The notes beneath the pieces were generated by a model. The model saw nothing but the letters and a program-made list of their open reading frames with translations, did no database searches and was not told the origin of the DNA. A DNA stretch of 64,000 nt from Nocardioides acrostichi. Lineage in GTDB: Bacteria > Actinomycetota > Actinomycetes > Propionibacteriales > Nocardioidaceae. The translations under genes and the position numbers were made by a program. Numbering within the stretch: the first letter of the stretch is position 1; every line of letters starts with the position of its first letter. Below, in pieces: positions 9,015-18,748 of the stretch. The stretch is from positions 1 through 64,000 of the forward strand of contig NZ_JADIVZ010000014.1 in NCBI RefSeq assembly GCF_015319165.1, written 5' to 3'.

Positions 9015-9122
9015 CCCACTCCACACCACGGCCCGCCGGCCGGCGCATCACGCGCCGACCGGCGGGCCGTCGGCGTTCGTGGCCGCTGGTCGCCGGTCTC
9101 GCCACGGTGGCAAGATGCCCGG

Positions 9123-10802
9123 GTGAGCGCGCAGAGCACTGACTTCATGCCGGACGTGATCGTCGTCGGCGCCGGCTTGGCCGGACTCGTCGCCACCTAC
9201 GAGCTGTCGCAAGCGGGCCGGCGGGTGCTCGTGGTGGAGCAGGAGAACCGGGCCAACCTCGGTGGCCAGGCGTTCTGGTCGCTGGGCGGGCTGTTCTTCG
9301 TCGACTCACCCGAGCAGCGCCGCATGGGCATCAAGGACTCCCGCGAGCTGGCCCTCCAGGACTGGCTGGGCTCGGCCGGATTCGACCGACTCGACGACGA
9401 GGACGTCTGGGGACGGCGCTGGGCCGAGGCCTACGTCGACTTCGCGGCGTCCGAGAAGCGCGACTACCTGCGCGCCCTGGGACTCAAGGTGCTGCCCATC
9501 GTCGGATGGGCCGAGCGGGGTGGTGGCTCGGCCAGCGGGCACGGCAACTCCGTGCCGCGCTTCCACCTCACCTGGGGCACCGGCCCCGAGGTCGTGCGGG
9601 TCTTCGCCGAGCCGGTGCTCGAGGCCGAGCAGCGGGGGCTGGTGCGGTTCGCGTTCCGGCACCAGGTCGACGAGCTCGTGAGGGACGGCGACGCCGTGGT
9701 CGGCGTCCGCGGCACCGTGCTGGCCGCATCGAGCGAGGAGCGCGGGGTGAAGTCCAGCCGGGATCCGGTGGGCGAGTTCGAGCACCGGGGCGCCGCGGTC
9801 GTCGTCACCTCGGGCGGCATCGGACACAACCACGACCTGGTGCGCGCGAACTGGCCCACCGAGCGGATGGGCCCGGCGCCGGAGCACCTCATCAGCGGCG
9901 TGCCCGCGCACGTCGACGGCCGGATGCTCGCCATCACCGAGGACGCGGGCGGGCGGATCGTCAACCGCGACCGGTTGTGGGCCTACACCGAGGGCATCCA
10001 CAACTGGGATCCGATCTGGCCCGACCATGCGATCCGGATCATCCCCGGGCCCTCGTCGCTGTGGTTCGACGCCACCGGGCGGCGTCTGCCCGCCCCGAAC
10101 TTCCCGGGTTTCGACACGCTCGGCACGATGAAGGAGATCCTGGCCGGCGGCCACGACTACTCGTGGTTCGTGCTCACGCAGTCGATCATCGAGAAGGAGT
10201 TCGCCCTCTCCGGCTCCGAGCAGAACCCCGACATCACCGGCAAGGACGTCGGGTTCCTGCTGAAGTCGCGCCTGTCCAAGGGCGCGCCCGGGCCGGTGGA
10301 GAAGTTCAAGGAGCACGGTGAGGACTTCGTGGTCGCCGACACCCTGGCCGAACTGGTCGAGGGCATGAACAAGCTCTCCCGGGGGCCGGTGATCGACGCG
10401 GCCGACCTGGAGCGCCAGATCGTCGAGCGCGATCGCGAGCTCGACAACGGGTTCTCCAAGGACCTGCAACTGATGGCGGTCGCCAACGCCCGCCGCTCCC
10501 GCACCGACAAGCTCGTGCGGGTGGCCAAGCCGCACCGCATCCTCGACCCCGAGCACGGCCCGCTCATCGCCGTCCGGCTCAACATCCTCACTCGCAAGAC
10601 CCTCGGCGGCCTCGAGACCAACCTCGACAGTCAGGTGATGGGCGCCGACGGCGAGCCGGTGCCGGGGCTGTACGCCGCCGGCGAGGTCGCCGGCTTCGGC
10701 GGCGGGGGTGTGCACGGCTACAACGCCCTCGAGGGCAGCTTCCTCGGCGGCTGCATCTTCTCCGGGCGGGCTGCAGGCAGGGCGCTGGCTCGGTCGCGCT
10801 GA
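9123..10802 (+). CDS. FAD-binding dehydrogenase of the KstD/fumarate reductase flavoprotein type
   Basis: A 559-aa flavoprotein starting at GTG 9123. The N-terminal Rossmann motif VVGAGLAGLVATYEL (about residues 14-28) and the acidic LVVEQE binding the FAD ribose are clear. The C-terminal GLYAAGEVAGFGGGGVHGYN, then LEGSFLGGCIFSGR, is the FAD-contacting signature of the succinate/fumarate reductase and 3-ketosteroid dehydrogenase superfamily. Length and the LGGQAFWSLGGLFF segment match the actinobacterial family annotated simply as FAD-binding dehydrogenase, whose substrate is usually unknown. It stands alone, 108 bp after hupB, with no steroid genes nearby, so a steroid role is not supported. 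Confidence 0.85.
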   Translation: MSAQSTDFMPDVIVVGAGLAGLVATYELSQAGRRVLVVEQENRANLGGQAFWSLGGLFFVDSPEQRRMGIKDSRELALQDWLGSAGFDRLDDEDVWGRRWAEAYVDFAASEKRDYLRALGLKVLPIVGWAERGGGSASGHGNSVPRFHLTWGTGPEVVRVFAEPVLEAEQRGLVRFAFRHQVDELVRDGDAVVGVRGTVLAASSEERGVKSSRDPVGEFEHRGAAVVVTSGGIGHNHDLVRANWPTERMGPAPEHLISGVPAHVDGRMLAITEDAGGRIVNRDRLWAYTEGIHNWDPIWPDHAIRIIPGPSSLWFDATGRRLPAPNFPGFDTLGTMKEILAGGHDYSWFVLTQSIIEKEFALSGSEQNPDITGKDVGFLLKSRLSKGAPGPVEKFKEHGEDFVVADTLAELVEGMNKLSRGPVIDAADLERQIVERDRELDNGFSKDLQLMAVANARRSRTDKLVRVAKPHRILDPEHGPLIAVRLNILTRKTLGGLETNLDSQVMGADGEPVPGLYAAGEVAGFGGGGVHGYNALEGSFLGGCIFSGRAAGRALARSR

Positions 10803-10853
10803 GGGTCGGTCGGCCCGACGTCGGCGGCTACGAGCGCGGCTCCACCCTTTCGC

Positions 10854-10872
10854 GAAGGTTAGGCTTGCCTTA
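10854..10872 (+). promoter_or_regulatory. IdeR/DtxR-type iron box over the bfd promoter
   Basis: GAAGGTTAGGCTTGCCTTA matches 14 of 19 positions of the IdeR/DtxR consensus TTAGGTTAGGCTAACCTAA. A likely -10 (TATCAT, 10871-10876) overlaps its right end, placing transcription start at or next to the ATG at 10883. Binding of iron-loaded repressor would block this promoter. Confidence 0.7.
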
Positions 10873-10882
10873 TCATCGCTGC

Positions 10883-11104
10883 ATGATCGTCTGTCACTGC
10901 GAGGTCGTCACCTCGAGCCAGGTCGCCACGACACTGGCCGCCGGTGCTCGGACGGTCGCCCAGGTCTGCCGCGCTACCGGTGCCGGCAAGAACTGCGGGT
11001 CGTGTGTCTTTTCGGTGCGTCGCCTGGTCATCGACCACAATGAGGCTGAAGCCCACGAGTGCACCCGCACCTTGCCCCAGGAGATCGCCAATGCAGCCAG
11101 TTGA
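10883..11104 (+). CDS. bfd: Bacterioferritin-associated ferredoxin
   Basis: A 73-aa [2Fe-2S] protein with the Bfd cysteine pattern: CHC near the N-terminus (residues 4 and 6) and NCGSC about 30 residues later, inside the BFD-like fold. Bfd reduces the haem of bacterioferritin so that stored iron is released. I choose the ATG at 10883, not the upstream frame start at 10865. It lies 6-7 nt after a TATCAT -10 element and has no Shine-Dalgarno, which points to a leaderless message. The 3' end overlaps bfr by 14 bp, so the two are coupled, and the overlapping IdeR box indicates iron control of the pair. Confidence 0.88.
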   Translation: MIVCHCEVVTSSQVATTLAAGARTVAQVCRATGAGKNCGSCVFSVRRLVIDHNEAEAHECTRTLPQEIANAAS

Positions 11105-11579
11105 CCCGCGGATCGTCGAGTTGTTCAACGATGCGTTGACCTTTGAGCTCACCGTCACCAACACCTACTTCCTGCACGCACGCATGCTCGACAACTGGGG
11201 TCTCTCGCGCCTCGGCAAGGTCTTCTACGACCTCTCCATCGACGAGATGAAGGATGCCGACGGGCTGATCAACCGGATCCTCATGTTCGACGGGCACCCC
11301 AACGTGCAGAAGCTGAACGCGATCGCCATCGGTGAGACGCCGCAGGAGATGCTCGAGCTCGCGCTGGCCAGCGAGTTGGCGGCCGTGGCCCAGTTCAACG
11401 CCGCGGCGAAGGAGTGTCACGACCTCGGCGACCACGCCAGCGCCGACGTGTTCGAGGACATGGCGCGCGACGAGGAGACCCACGCCGACTGGTTCGAGAG
11501 CCAGCTCGACGCCATCCGCCACGTGGGCGTCGAGCGCTACCTCGCCCAACAGATCGCCGCCGGGGAAGCGCCCGCCTGA
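11091..11579 (+). CDS. bfr: Bacterioferritin with an unusual ferroxidase ligand
   Basis: A 162-aa ferritin-like subunit of the 24-mer iron store. Family ligands are visible: Glu19 (TFELT), Glu52 and Met53 (IDEM, Met53 being the haem ligand), a Glu in ASELAAVAQFN, and Glu/His in DEETHADW. The His that normally follows (EMKHAD in E. coli Bfr, His54) is Asp55 here (EMKDAD), which changes one iron-site ligand. The ATG at 11091 has GGAG upstream and lies inside the bfd 3' end. Co-transcription from the iron box is expected. The substitution could alter diiron occupancy; activity cannot be judged from sequence. Confidence 0.92.
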   Translation: MQPVDPRIVELFNDALTFELTVTNTYFLHARMLDNWGLSRLGKVFYDLSIDEMKDADGLINRILMFDGHPNVQKLNAIAIGETPQEMLELALASELAAVAQFNAAAKECHDLGDHASADVFEDMARDEETHADWFESQLDAIRHVGVERYLAQQIAAGEAPA

Positions 11580-11628
11580 CCCGGGCCGCCCGTCCGGGGG
11601 GCCGGGGCGCGCTGGCTACGCTCGCCGC

Positions 11629-12624
11629 ATGCGCCCCCTCGGCCTCCTCGCGCCCGTCGGACAGTTCTCCCAACGGGCCCTCGACGTCGCCCTCGACCGG
11701 TCCGTCGTGCTCGGTTACACCTCCATCGGGCCCCGGGTGCGCCGCACCCTGTGGCCGGCCGACCCGACGCCGGGCTGCCTGCAGGGCAAGCGAGTGGTCG
11801 TCACCGGAGCGACGTCCGGCATCGGTGAGGCCATCGCCCGCCAACTGCTCGAGCTGGGCGCGACGGTGCACCTGCTCGGGCGCAACGCCCAGAAGGTGGC
11901 CGACTACGCGCGCGACCTGCGCGAGCAGGTGGCCAACAGCGAGGTCGTCGAGGAGGTCTGCGACGTCTCCGATCTCGACGCCGTGCGGGCCTGGGCCGGC
12001 GACCTCTCCGGGCGCATCGAGGTGCTGCACGGTCTCGTGCACAACGCCGGCACCATGACCACCCGGCGCGAGGAGAGCGCCCAGGGCCACGAGCTGGGGC
12101 TAGCGGCGCACGTGCTCGGGCCGCATCTGATGACCCGGATCCTGCGCGACCGGCTGCTGGCCGCCCCCGGCACGGTGGTGTGGATGAGCAGCGGAGGCAT
12201 GTACGGCGCCCGGCTGCACGCCGACGACGCCGACGACATCGAGTACCGGCGGGGCCAGTACGACGGGGTGCAGGCCTACGCACGCACCAAGCGCATGCAG
12301 GTCGTGATGGCGCAGGTGTGGGCCGACGCGCTGCTGGGCACCGGTGTGCAGAGTGTGTCGATGCACCCGGGCTGGGTGCGCACTCCCGGTGTCTCCGAGC
12401 ACCTGCCGACCTTCGACAAGGTGGTCGGGCCCTTGCTGCGCGAGCCCGACGACGGCGCCGACACGGCCGTGTGGCTGGTGGCCAAGCGCCCGCCCTCGCA
12501 CCCGCCCTACTTCTGGCACGACCGGGCTCAGCGGCCCACCACCTTCGGGTGGCAGCGTGCCGAAGACGTCACCGGGCGCGACCGGCTGCGCGACTACGTG
12601 GCCGCCGCCACCGACGCCCCGTGA
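11629..12624 (+). CDS. Short-chain dehydrogenase/reductase
   Basis: A 331-aa SDR with an N-terminal extension of ~55 residues before the cofactor motif VVVTGATSGIGEAIA (TGxxxGIG). The Asn-Ala-Gly motif (VHNAGTM), the SSGG strand with its serine and the catalytic YARTK (YxxxK) are all present. Overall form resembles the DHRS12-like oxidoreductase group, whose substrate is not established. The start is placed at ATG 11629; the open frame runs further upstream only because it overlaps bfr in another frame. Its TGA overlaps the GTG of the next membrane gene (GTGA), suggesting a two-gene operon. Confidence 0.85.
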   Translation: MRPLGLLAPVGQFSQRALDVALDRSVVLGYTSIGPRVRRTLWPADPTPGCLQGKRVVVTGATSGIGEAIARQLLELGATVHLLGRNAQKVADYARDLREQVANSEVVEEVCDVSDLDAVRAWAGDLSGRIEVLHGLVHNAGTMTTRREESAQGHELGLAAHVLGPHLMTRILRDRLLAAPGTVVWMSSGGMYGARLHADDADDIEYRRGQYDGVQAYARTKRMQVVMAQVWADALLGTGVQSVSMHPGWVRTPGVSEHLPTFDKVVGPLLREPDDGADTAVWLVAKRPPSHPPYFWHDRAQRPTTFGWQRAEDVTGRDRLRDYVAAATDAP

Positions 12625-13070
12625 CCACAGCCGACGACGATCTCGTCACCCAGCACTCCCGGCGCCGGTTGCCGGTGCTCGCACTGGTGCTCCTCGCCGC
12701 GCTGGTCAACCTGCCGCTCGTCACGACCGTCCGCGAGGACCGGCGCCTCGACGACGACGCCACGAGCGTGTCGGCACCCGCACGCATCGTCGGCGAGCCG
12801 GCCGCGCGTCACGTCGTGGTCAGTCTCCCGGACGCGGTCGACGGGCCCGGACCCGAACAGGCGGTCACGCTGACCGCCGACGCTGCGCGCGCCGTCCAGC
12901 GCACGGGCGAGGTACGGGTGAGCTACCTCGCCGACGACCCGTCGGTCTACCGGGTCGAGGGCACCAGCAGCCCGCTGCTGGTCATCGGACTGGTGGGTGA
13001 CGGCGTGCTCGTGCTGCTGGTCGCGCTCTTCTGGGTCGCCGTGCGGCGTCGGCGCCCGGTGGACGCCTGA
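12621..13070 (+). CDS. Small membrane protein with two TM helices and an extracytoplasmic domain
   Basis: A 149-aa protein starting at GTG 12621, overlapping the SDR stop by 4 bp. TM helices lie at about residues 17-36 (LPVLALVLLAALVNLPLV) and 117-139 (LLVIGLVGDGVLVLLVALFW), flanking a ~75-residue domain with short beta strands (RHVVVSLPD, GEVRVSYLADDPSVYRVEG). The topology and the YLADDPSVYRV stretch resemble DUF3592-type proteins, whose function is unknown. The positive C-terminal tail (RRRRP) would be cytoplasmic. Confidence 0.6.
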   Translation: MTTADDDLVTQHSRRRLPVLALVLLAALVNLPLVTTVREDRRLDDDATSVSAPARIVGEPAARHVVVSLPDAVDGPGPEQAVTLTADAARAVQRTGEVRVSYLADDPSVYRVEGTSSPLLVIGLVGDGVLVLLVALFWVAVRRRRPVDA

Positions 13071-13197
13071 GTACCTGCACGGTGATCGAGACCACCGAGG
13101 GGTGCTGCCCTGAAAGGACACGATGGGTCCGCGACCGCGGATCCTGGCCCGAGGACGGGTGAGGCCGGGGTTCCCGATCGCCTGGCAGCATGGCCCC

Positions 13198-13677
13198 ATG
13201 ACGACCCTCCAGGACTTCTCCGCCACCAGCATCGACGGGCAGGAGATCGACCTCGCCGACTACCGCGGTCAGGTCGTGCTCGTGGTCAACACCGCCTCCC
13301 AGTGCGGCTTCACCCCGCAGTTCGAGGGCCTCCAGGCACTCCACGACAGCTACGGCGACCGCGGCTTCACGGTGCTCGGCTTCCCGTGTGACCAGTTCGG
13401 TCACCAAGATCCCGGCAGCGACGCGGAGATCTCCGGCTTCTGCCAGAAGAACTACGGAGTCTCCTTCCCGATGTTCTCCAAGATCGAGGTCAACGGCGAC
13501 GGCGCTCACCCCCTCTACCAGTGGCTGCGCAAGGAGAAGGGCGGGGTGCTCGGCAACAACATCAAGTGGAACTTCACCAAGTTCCTCATCGGCAAGGACG
13601 GCACCGTGCTCGGCCGCTACGGCTCGACCACCAAGCCCGAGAAGATCCGCTCCGACATCGAGAAGGCGCTGGCCTAG
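13198..13677 (+). CDS. Glutathione peroxidase family thiol peroxidase (first of two)
   Basis: A 159-aa peroxidase. The peroxidatic cysteine lies in NTASQCGFTPQ (about residue 37), followed by the GFPCDQFGHQDPG motif and a WNFTKFLI tryptophan/asparagine pair, which together make the GPx catalytic tetrad. Actinobacterial homologues carry Cys instead of selenocysteine and generally use thioredoxin. The start at ATG 13198 fits the family N-terminus, although the frame is open to 13123. The SRPBCC gene begins immediately after its stop. A second paralogue lies at 36224-36712. Confidence 0.9.
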   Translation: MTTLQDFSATSIDGQEIDLADYRGQVVLVVNTASQCGFTPQFEGLQALHDSYGDRGFTVLGFPCDQFGHQDPGSDAEISGFCQKNYGVSFPMFSKIEVNGDGAHPLYQWLRKEKGGVLGNNIKWNFTKFLIGKDGTVLGRYGSTTKPEKIRSDIEKALA

Positions 13678-14157
13678 GTGACTCGCTTCTCCGCCAAGAC
13701 CGACGCCACCGCCATCATCACGGCCTCCCGCGAGGAGGTCTGGGCGCTGCTGGAGGATCCCGACGCCATCGCGTCGATGACACCCTTCGTCAAGGGGATC
13801 ACCAGCGAGGGTGAGCACTGGACCTGGCAGCTCGGCGGTCTCGAGGTGCTCGGCAAGTCCGTCTCGCCGTCGTTCACCGAGAAGATGACCTTCACCGAGC
13901 CCGAGCGCATCGAGTTCACCCACGACCCGCCGCCGGGCCAGACCGAGCGGTCCTCGGTCGAGGGGTGGTACCACCTCGAGGAGCACGAGCGCGGGTGCAC
14001 GCTCTCCACGAGCCTCGAGATCACCCTCGACCTGCCGCTTCCGAAACTGTCCTCGAAGGCCGTCACGGCGACGATGCGTGGCGTCGTCGACAAGATGGGC
14101 GACCGGTTCTCCGCCAACCTCCTCGACCGGTTGGGGGCCGAGGAGGTCGACGGCTGA
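13678..14157 (+). CDS. SRPBCC (START-like) lipid/ligand-binding protein
   Basis: A 159-aa protein starting at GTG 13678, directly abutting the stop of the peroxidase gene. The pattern of a beta strand with ITASREEVWALLEDPDAIASM, central beta sheets (WTWQLGGLEVLGKSVS, RIEFTHDPP) and a long C-terminal helix is typical of the polyketide cyclase/SRPBCC fold (CoxG-like group), which binds hydrophobic ligands. No catalytic residue can be assigned. The zero spacing implies translation coupled to the peroxidase. Confidence 0.7.
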   Translation: MTRFSAKTDATAIITASREEVWALLEDPDAIASMTPFVKGITSEGEHWTWQLGGLEVLGKSVSPSFTEKMTFTEPERIEFTHDPPPGQTERSSVEGWYHLEEHERGCTLSTSLEITLDLPLPKLSSKAVTATMRGVVDKMGDRFSANLLDRLGAEEVDG

Positions 14158-14174
14158 GCCGCTCCGCTACGCGG

Positions 14175-16517
14175 TCAGGCGCCGGCGGGCTCGGCGTCCA
14201 GCGGTCCCGTCGGGCCTGACGCCGCCGGGCGCTGGAGCTTCTCGCCCTCGACGTCGACGCTGGGCAACAGCCGGTCGAGCCAGCGCGGCATCCACCAGGC
14301 CTTCTCACCGAGCAGGTGCAGCACGGCCGGGATGAGCGCCATGCGCACGATGAAGGCGTCGAACACGATCGCGATCGCCAGCGCGAAGCCGATCGACTTG
14401 GTGATCGGGTCGCTTTGGAGCATGAACGCGGCGAACACCGCGATCATGATCGTCGCGGCCGCGGTGACCACCCGGGCGCTGTTGCGGAACCCGTCGACCA
14501 CGGCGTCGTCGGTGCTCATGCCGTGCACGTGTGCCTCGCGCATGCGGGTCACGAGGAACACCTGGTAGTCCATGGCGAGCCCGAACACGACCCCGACCAG
14601 GAAGATCGGCATGAAGCTGACGATGGGCGCGGGGTCGAAGAGGCCGAAGGCTCCCTCCTGGAACACCGCCACCGTGGCGCCGAGCGTGGCCAGCACCGAG
14701 AGCAGGAAGCCCACGGTGGCGGTCAGCGGCACCAGGATCGAGCGGAAGACGATCATGAGCAGCACGAAGGCGAGACCGATCACGATCGCCAGGTAGACCG
14801 GCAACGCCGAGGCGAGCCGGTCCGAGACGTCGGTCTGGATGGCCGTGAGGCCGGTGACGCCGCTGACGGTGCCGGTCTCGTCGTCGATCTCCGGCTCGTT
14901 GGCGCGAAGCCGGCTCAGCAGATCCTCTGCCTCGGGAGACGACGGTCCGAAGGTCGGGGTGACGAGCACCTGTGCCCCGGTCGGGGCGACCTCGGGCTGC
15001 TTCGGGTTCGCATTGGTGAGCACCACCTGGGCGTTCTCGACGCCGTCGAAGCGCCCGGCCCAGGTGGCGACGCGCTGGAAGGAGGCCAGCCGCTTCTGGG
15101 CCGGCACGTCGCGTCCGTCGACGATCACGAGCAGCGGGCCCTCGCGGCCGGGTCCGAACGCCTCGGTCATCAGGTCACTGGCGATGCGCTGGGTGCTGCC
15201 GACGGGCTTCGTGGAGTCGCTCGGGAAGGCGAGCTCGAGGTTGCGCAACGGCAACGCGATCGCGCCGAGTCCGACGACGACGAGCACCGCGATGGCCACG
15301 GAGCGCTTCTCGACGACCCGGGCCCACCGCACGCCGTTGTTGAGCACCGCGCCGGTCTCGTCGTGCTTCGGGCCACGACGGCGCACCCGGCCGGCGAAGG
15401 CCTTCGACTTCAGCAGGCCGAGCACGGCGGGCAGCAACGTGAGCGCGACGAGGACGGCGACCAGCACGGTCGCGGCCGCGGCCAGGCCCATGGCGGTCAG
15501 GAACGGGATGCCCACGACGGAGAGCGCCGCCAGGGCGATGAGCACGGTGAGCCCGGCGAAGACGACGGCCGATCCGGCCGTGCCCACGGCGATGCCGATG
15601 GCGGCGGCGCGGTCGTCGGTGCCGTGCAGCTCGGTTCGGTAGCGGGCCAGGATGAACAGCGTGTAGTCGACGCCGACGGCCAGGCCCAGCATCGAGGCGA
15701 GGATCGGGGCCGACTGGTCGATGTCGATGACGGCGGTCATGGCCGTGACACCGCCGAGGCCCACCATGACCCCGAAGACCGCGTTGAACAGCGGCATGCC
15801 GGCGCTGACCAGTGAGCCGAAGGTGAGCACGAGCACGAGCAGCGCGACACCGAGACCGATGGTCTCGGAGAGGTAGCCCAGCTCTGCCGACGTGGCGCCT
15901 TGACCGTTCGCGGCGACGGTGAGGCCGGAACTCTGGGACACCTCGTCCATCAGCGCCTGGAGGTCGTCGAGGGTCGACTGCTTGACGTCGGCGGGCGTCG
16001 TGACGTCCCAGGAGAAGGTGATCACGCCGGTGCGCTGGTCCTGGCTCAGGGGGGACACGGCCTGGGCGTCGGCGCGGGCCGCCTTGACACTGCCTCCGGT
16101 CTGCTGCGCCTGGCCGACGAGCTGCTTGGTGTAGGCCGCCGCCGTCTCGATCGGCGTCTTGACGGCCTCCTGGGTCGAGGGGTCCGACGGGTACTGCGGC
16201 AATGCGGTGATGCCGGCGGCGAGCTGCTTGATCGCCTTGCGGTACTTCGCCTGGGTCAGCTTCTGGCCCTCCGGCGCCTGCACGACGACGTTCACGTTCG
16301 CCTGGTCGAAGGCGGACTCCGAGCCCGGGAACAGCTCGGTCTGGAGGTCGGCGGCCTTCTGTGAGGGGATCCCGGGGATCGAGACCTCGCTCGAGAGCGG
16401 CTTGGAGAAGCCGGCGGCGATGCCGCCGATCAGCACCAGTAGCACGACCCAGGCGAGCATGAAGTAGTACCAGCGCCGGTAGGCGGTGGTGCCGAGGCGG
16501 GCGAGCAGGGTGGCCAT
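14175..16517 (-). CDS. MmpL/RND-type exporter
   Basis: A 780-aa MMPL-family transporter. The start at ATG 16517 follows CCAGGAGA; the open frame extends upstream only as a shadow of the tetR gene. It has TM1 (YYFMLAWVVLLVLIGG), an extracytoplasmic domain (about residues 45-180), TM2-6, a second loop domain and TM7-12, the usual duplicated RND plan. The proton-relay Asp-Tyr pairs are visible in LAVGVDYTLFIL and FGLAMDYQVFLVTRM. Such pumps export lipids, siderophores or drugs using the proton gradient. It follows a TetR gene by 101 bp in the same direction, which probably encodes its repressor. Confidence 0.9.
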   Translation of the reverse strand: MATLLARLGTTAYRRWYYFMLAWVVLLVLIGGIAAGFSKPLSSEVSIPGIPSQKAADLQTELFPGSESAFDQANVNVVVQAPEGQKLTQAKYRKAIKQLAAGITALPQYPSDPSTQEAVKTPIETAAAYTKQLVGQAQQTGGSVKAARADAQAVSPLSQDQRTGVITFSWDVTTPADVKQSTLDDLQALMDEVSQSSGLTVAANGQGATSAELGYLSETIGLGVALLVLVLTFGSLVSAGMPLFNAVFGVMVGLGGVTAMTAVIDIDQSAPILASMLGLAVGVDYTLFILARYRTELHGTDDRAAAIGIAVGTAGSAVVFAGLTVLIALAALSVVGIPFLTAMGLAAAATVLVAVLVALTLLPAVLGLLKSKAFAGRVRRRGPKHDETGAVLNNGVRWARVVEKRSVAIAVLVVVGLGAIALPLRNLELAFPSDSTKPVGSTQRIASDLMTEAFGPGREGPLLVIVDGRDVPAQKRLASFQRVATWAGRFDGVENAQVVLTNANPKQPEVAPTGAQVLVTPTFGPSSPEAEDLLSRLRANEPEIDDETGTVSGVTGLTAIQTDVSDRLASALPVYLAIVIGLAFVLLMIVFRSILVPLTATVGFLLSVLATLGATVAVFQEGAFGLFDPAPIVSFMPIFLVGVVFGLAMDYQVFLVTRMREAHVHGMSTDDAVVDGFRNSARVVTAAATIMIAVFAAFMLQSDPITKSIGFALAIAIVFDAFIVRMALIPAVLHLLGEKAWWMPRWLDRLLPSVDVEGEKLQRPAASGPTGPLDAEPAGA

Positions 16518-16618
16518 GGGGTTCTCCTGGGCGTTGGGGGGTTCGGAGGTCTGGGCTGGGGAGGTCTGGGCTGGGGAGGTGCTGGGCCGGGGTGTGGTGC
16601 CGGCCGGGGTGGGGCGGA

Positions 16619-17272
16619 TCAGGGGTGGAGCAGGTGGACGGCGTCCTCGAGGTGGGTCTCGAACACGTCGGCGAGGGTGCGGGGGTCGTCGTCGGGCTGC
16701 TCGACCCAGGTCTCGACGGCGTTGTCGAACACCGCCACGAGCAGTCGCACGAAGAGGCGCCCGCGGCCCTCGTCGAGCTCCGGCTCGCGCTCGCGCACGA
16801 GGGCGACCAGCGTGCCGGCGGCAGCAAGGAACCGTTCGTGCACCTCGCCGAGAAGTCGGGGGGTGGCGAAGAGGATGGCGCGCTGGCTGCGCGCGAGCGA
16901 ACGGTCGGGGTGGGCGCCGTCGACCAGCACCCGGGACAGGGCGGTGAGATCCTCGAGCAGTCGACCGTGCGGGCCGCCTCGCCGGAAGAGCTCGGTCGCC
17001 TCGACGAGATGGGGCTGACGCGGGTCGGGGTGCAGCAGATCGGGGGTCTCGCCCCCTCCGAGCACGGCGTCGACCTTGCTCGGGAAGTAGTTGAACAGCG
17101 TGCGGCGGGAGACGTCCGAAGCCTCGGCGAGTTCGTCGAGGGTGAATCCGTCGAAGCCGCGGTCGAGGCACAGCGCTTGGGCCGCCCGCACGATGCGCAG
17201 CCAGGTCTGCTCACGCTTGGTGAGCGGACCTCCGGGCGAGAACGGGCACGGCAGCACGCTGCGATTCTGCAC
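16619..17272 (-). CDS. TetR-family regulator upstream of the MmpL exporter
   Basis: A 217-aa TetR protein: the N-terminal HTH spans about residues 23-66 (LCLDRGFDGFTLDELAEASD, then VSRRTLFNYFPSKVDAV), and the rest is an all-helical ligand domain. The frame starts at GTG 17272; a later GTG at codon 6 is possible. An inverted repeat TGCACT-N11-AGTGCA (17268-17290) overlaps the start and is a candidate autoregulatory operator. It is followed by the MmpL gene on the same strand, so drug- or lipid-induced derepression of the exporter is the natural inference. Confidence 0.85.
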   Translation of the reverse strand: MQNRSVLPCPFSPGGPLTKREQTWLRIVRAAQALCLDRGFDGFTLDELAEASDVSRRTLFNYFPSKVDAVLGGGETPDLLHPDPRQPHLVEATELFRRGGPHGRLLEDLTALSRVLVDGAHPDRSLARSQRAILFATPRLLGEVHERFLAAAGTLVALVREREPELDEGRGRLFVRLLVAVFDNAVETWVEQPDDDPRTLADVFETHLEDAVHLLHP

Positions 17273-17290
17273 TATTTCTACAAGAGTGCA
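17268..17290 (-). promoter_or_regulatory. Candidate TetR operator (TGCACT-N11-AGTGCA)
   Basis: A 6-bp inverted repeat around an AT-rich centre (ATTTCTACAAG) at the start of the MmpL-linked tetR gene. Position and symmetry suit an autoregulatory operator; no experimental basis is available here. Confidence 0.45.
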
Positions 17291-17356
17291 AAACTGTGAG
17301 GTCGGTCACCGCGAGGGGACTTGGCAGTAACCCGGCCCCGGGTGGAGCGTGGGTGC

Positions 17357-18739
<1,383 letters not shown>

Positions 18740-18748
18740 GGCCCGTCG

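Noticed and set aside
8262..9196. Minus-strand open frames spanning hupB and upstream
   Set aside because: They cover the antisense of HU and the att-like repeat with no recognisable motif or good RBS.
9306..10715. Long minus-strand open frame (469 codons) opposite the FAD dehydrogenase
   Set aside because: It is the antisense shadow of a strong gene: composition is His/Gly/Val-rich low-complexity and no motif is present. The plus-strand flavoprotein explains the region.
14316..15815. 499-codon plus-strand open frame over the MmpL gene
   Set aside because: Its sequence is almost entirely Asp/His/Gly/Arg, typical of the antisense frame of a GC-rich gene. The minus-strand transporter has clear motifs and an RBS.
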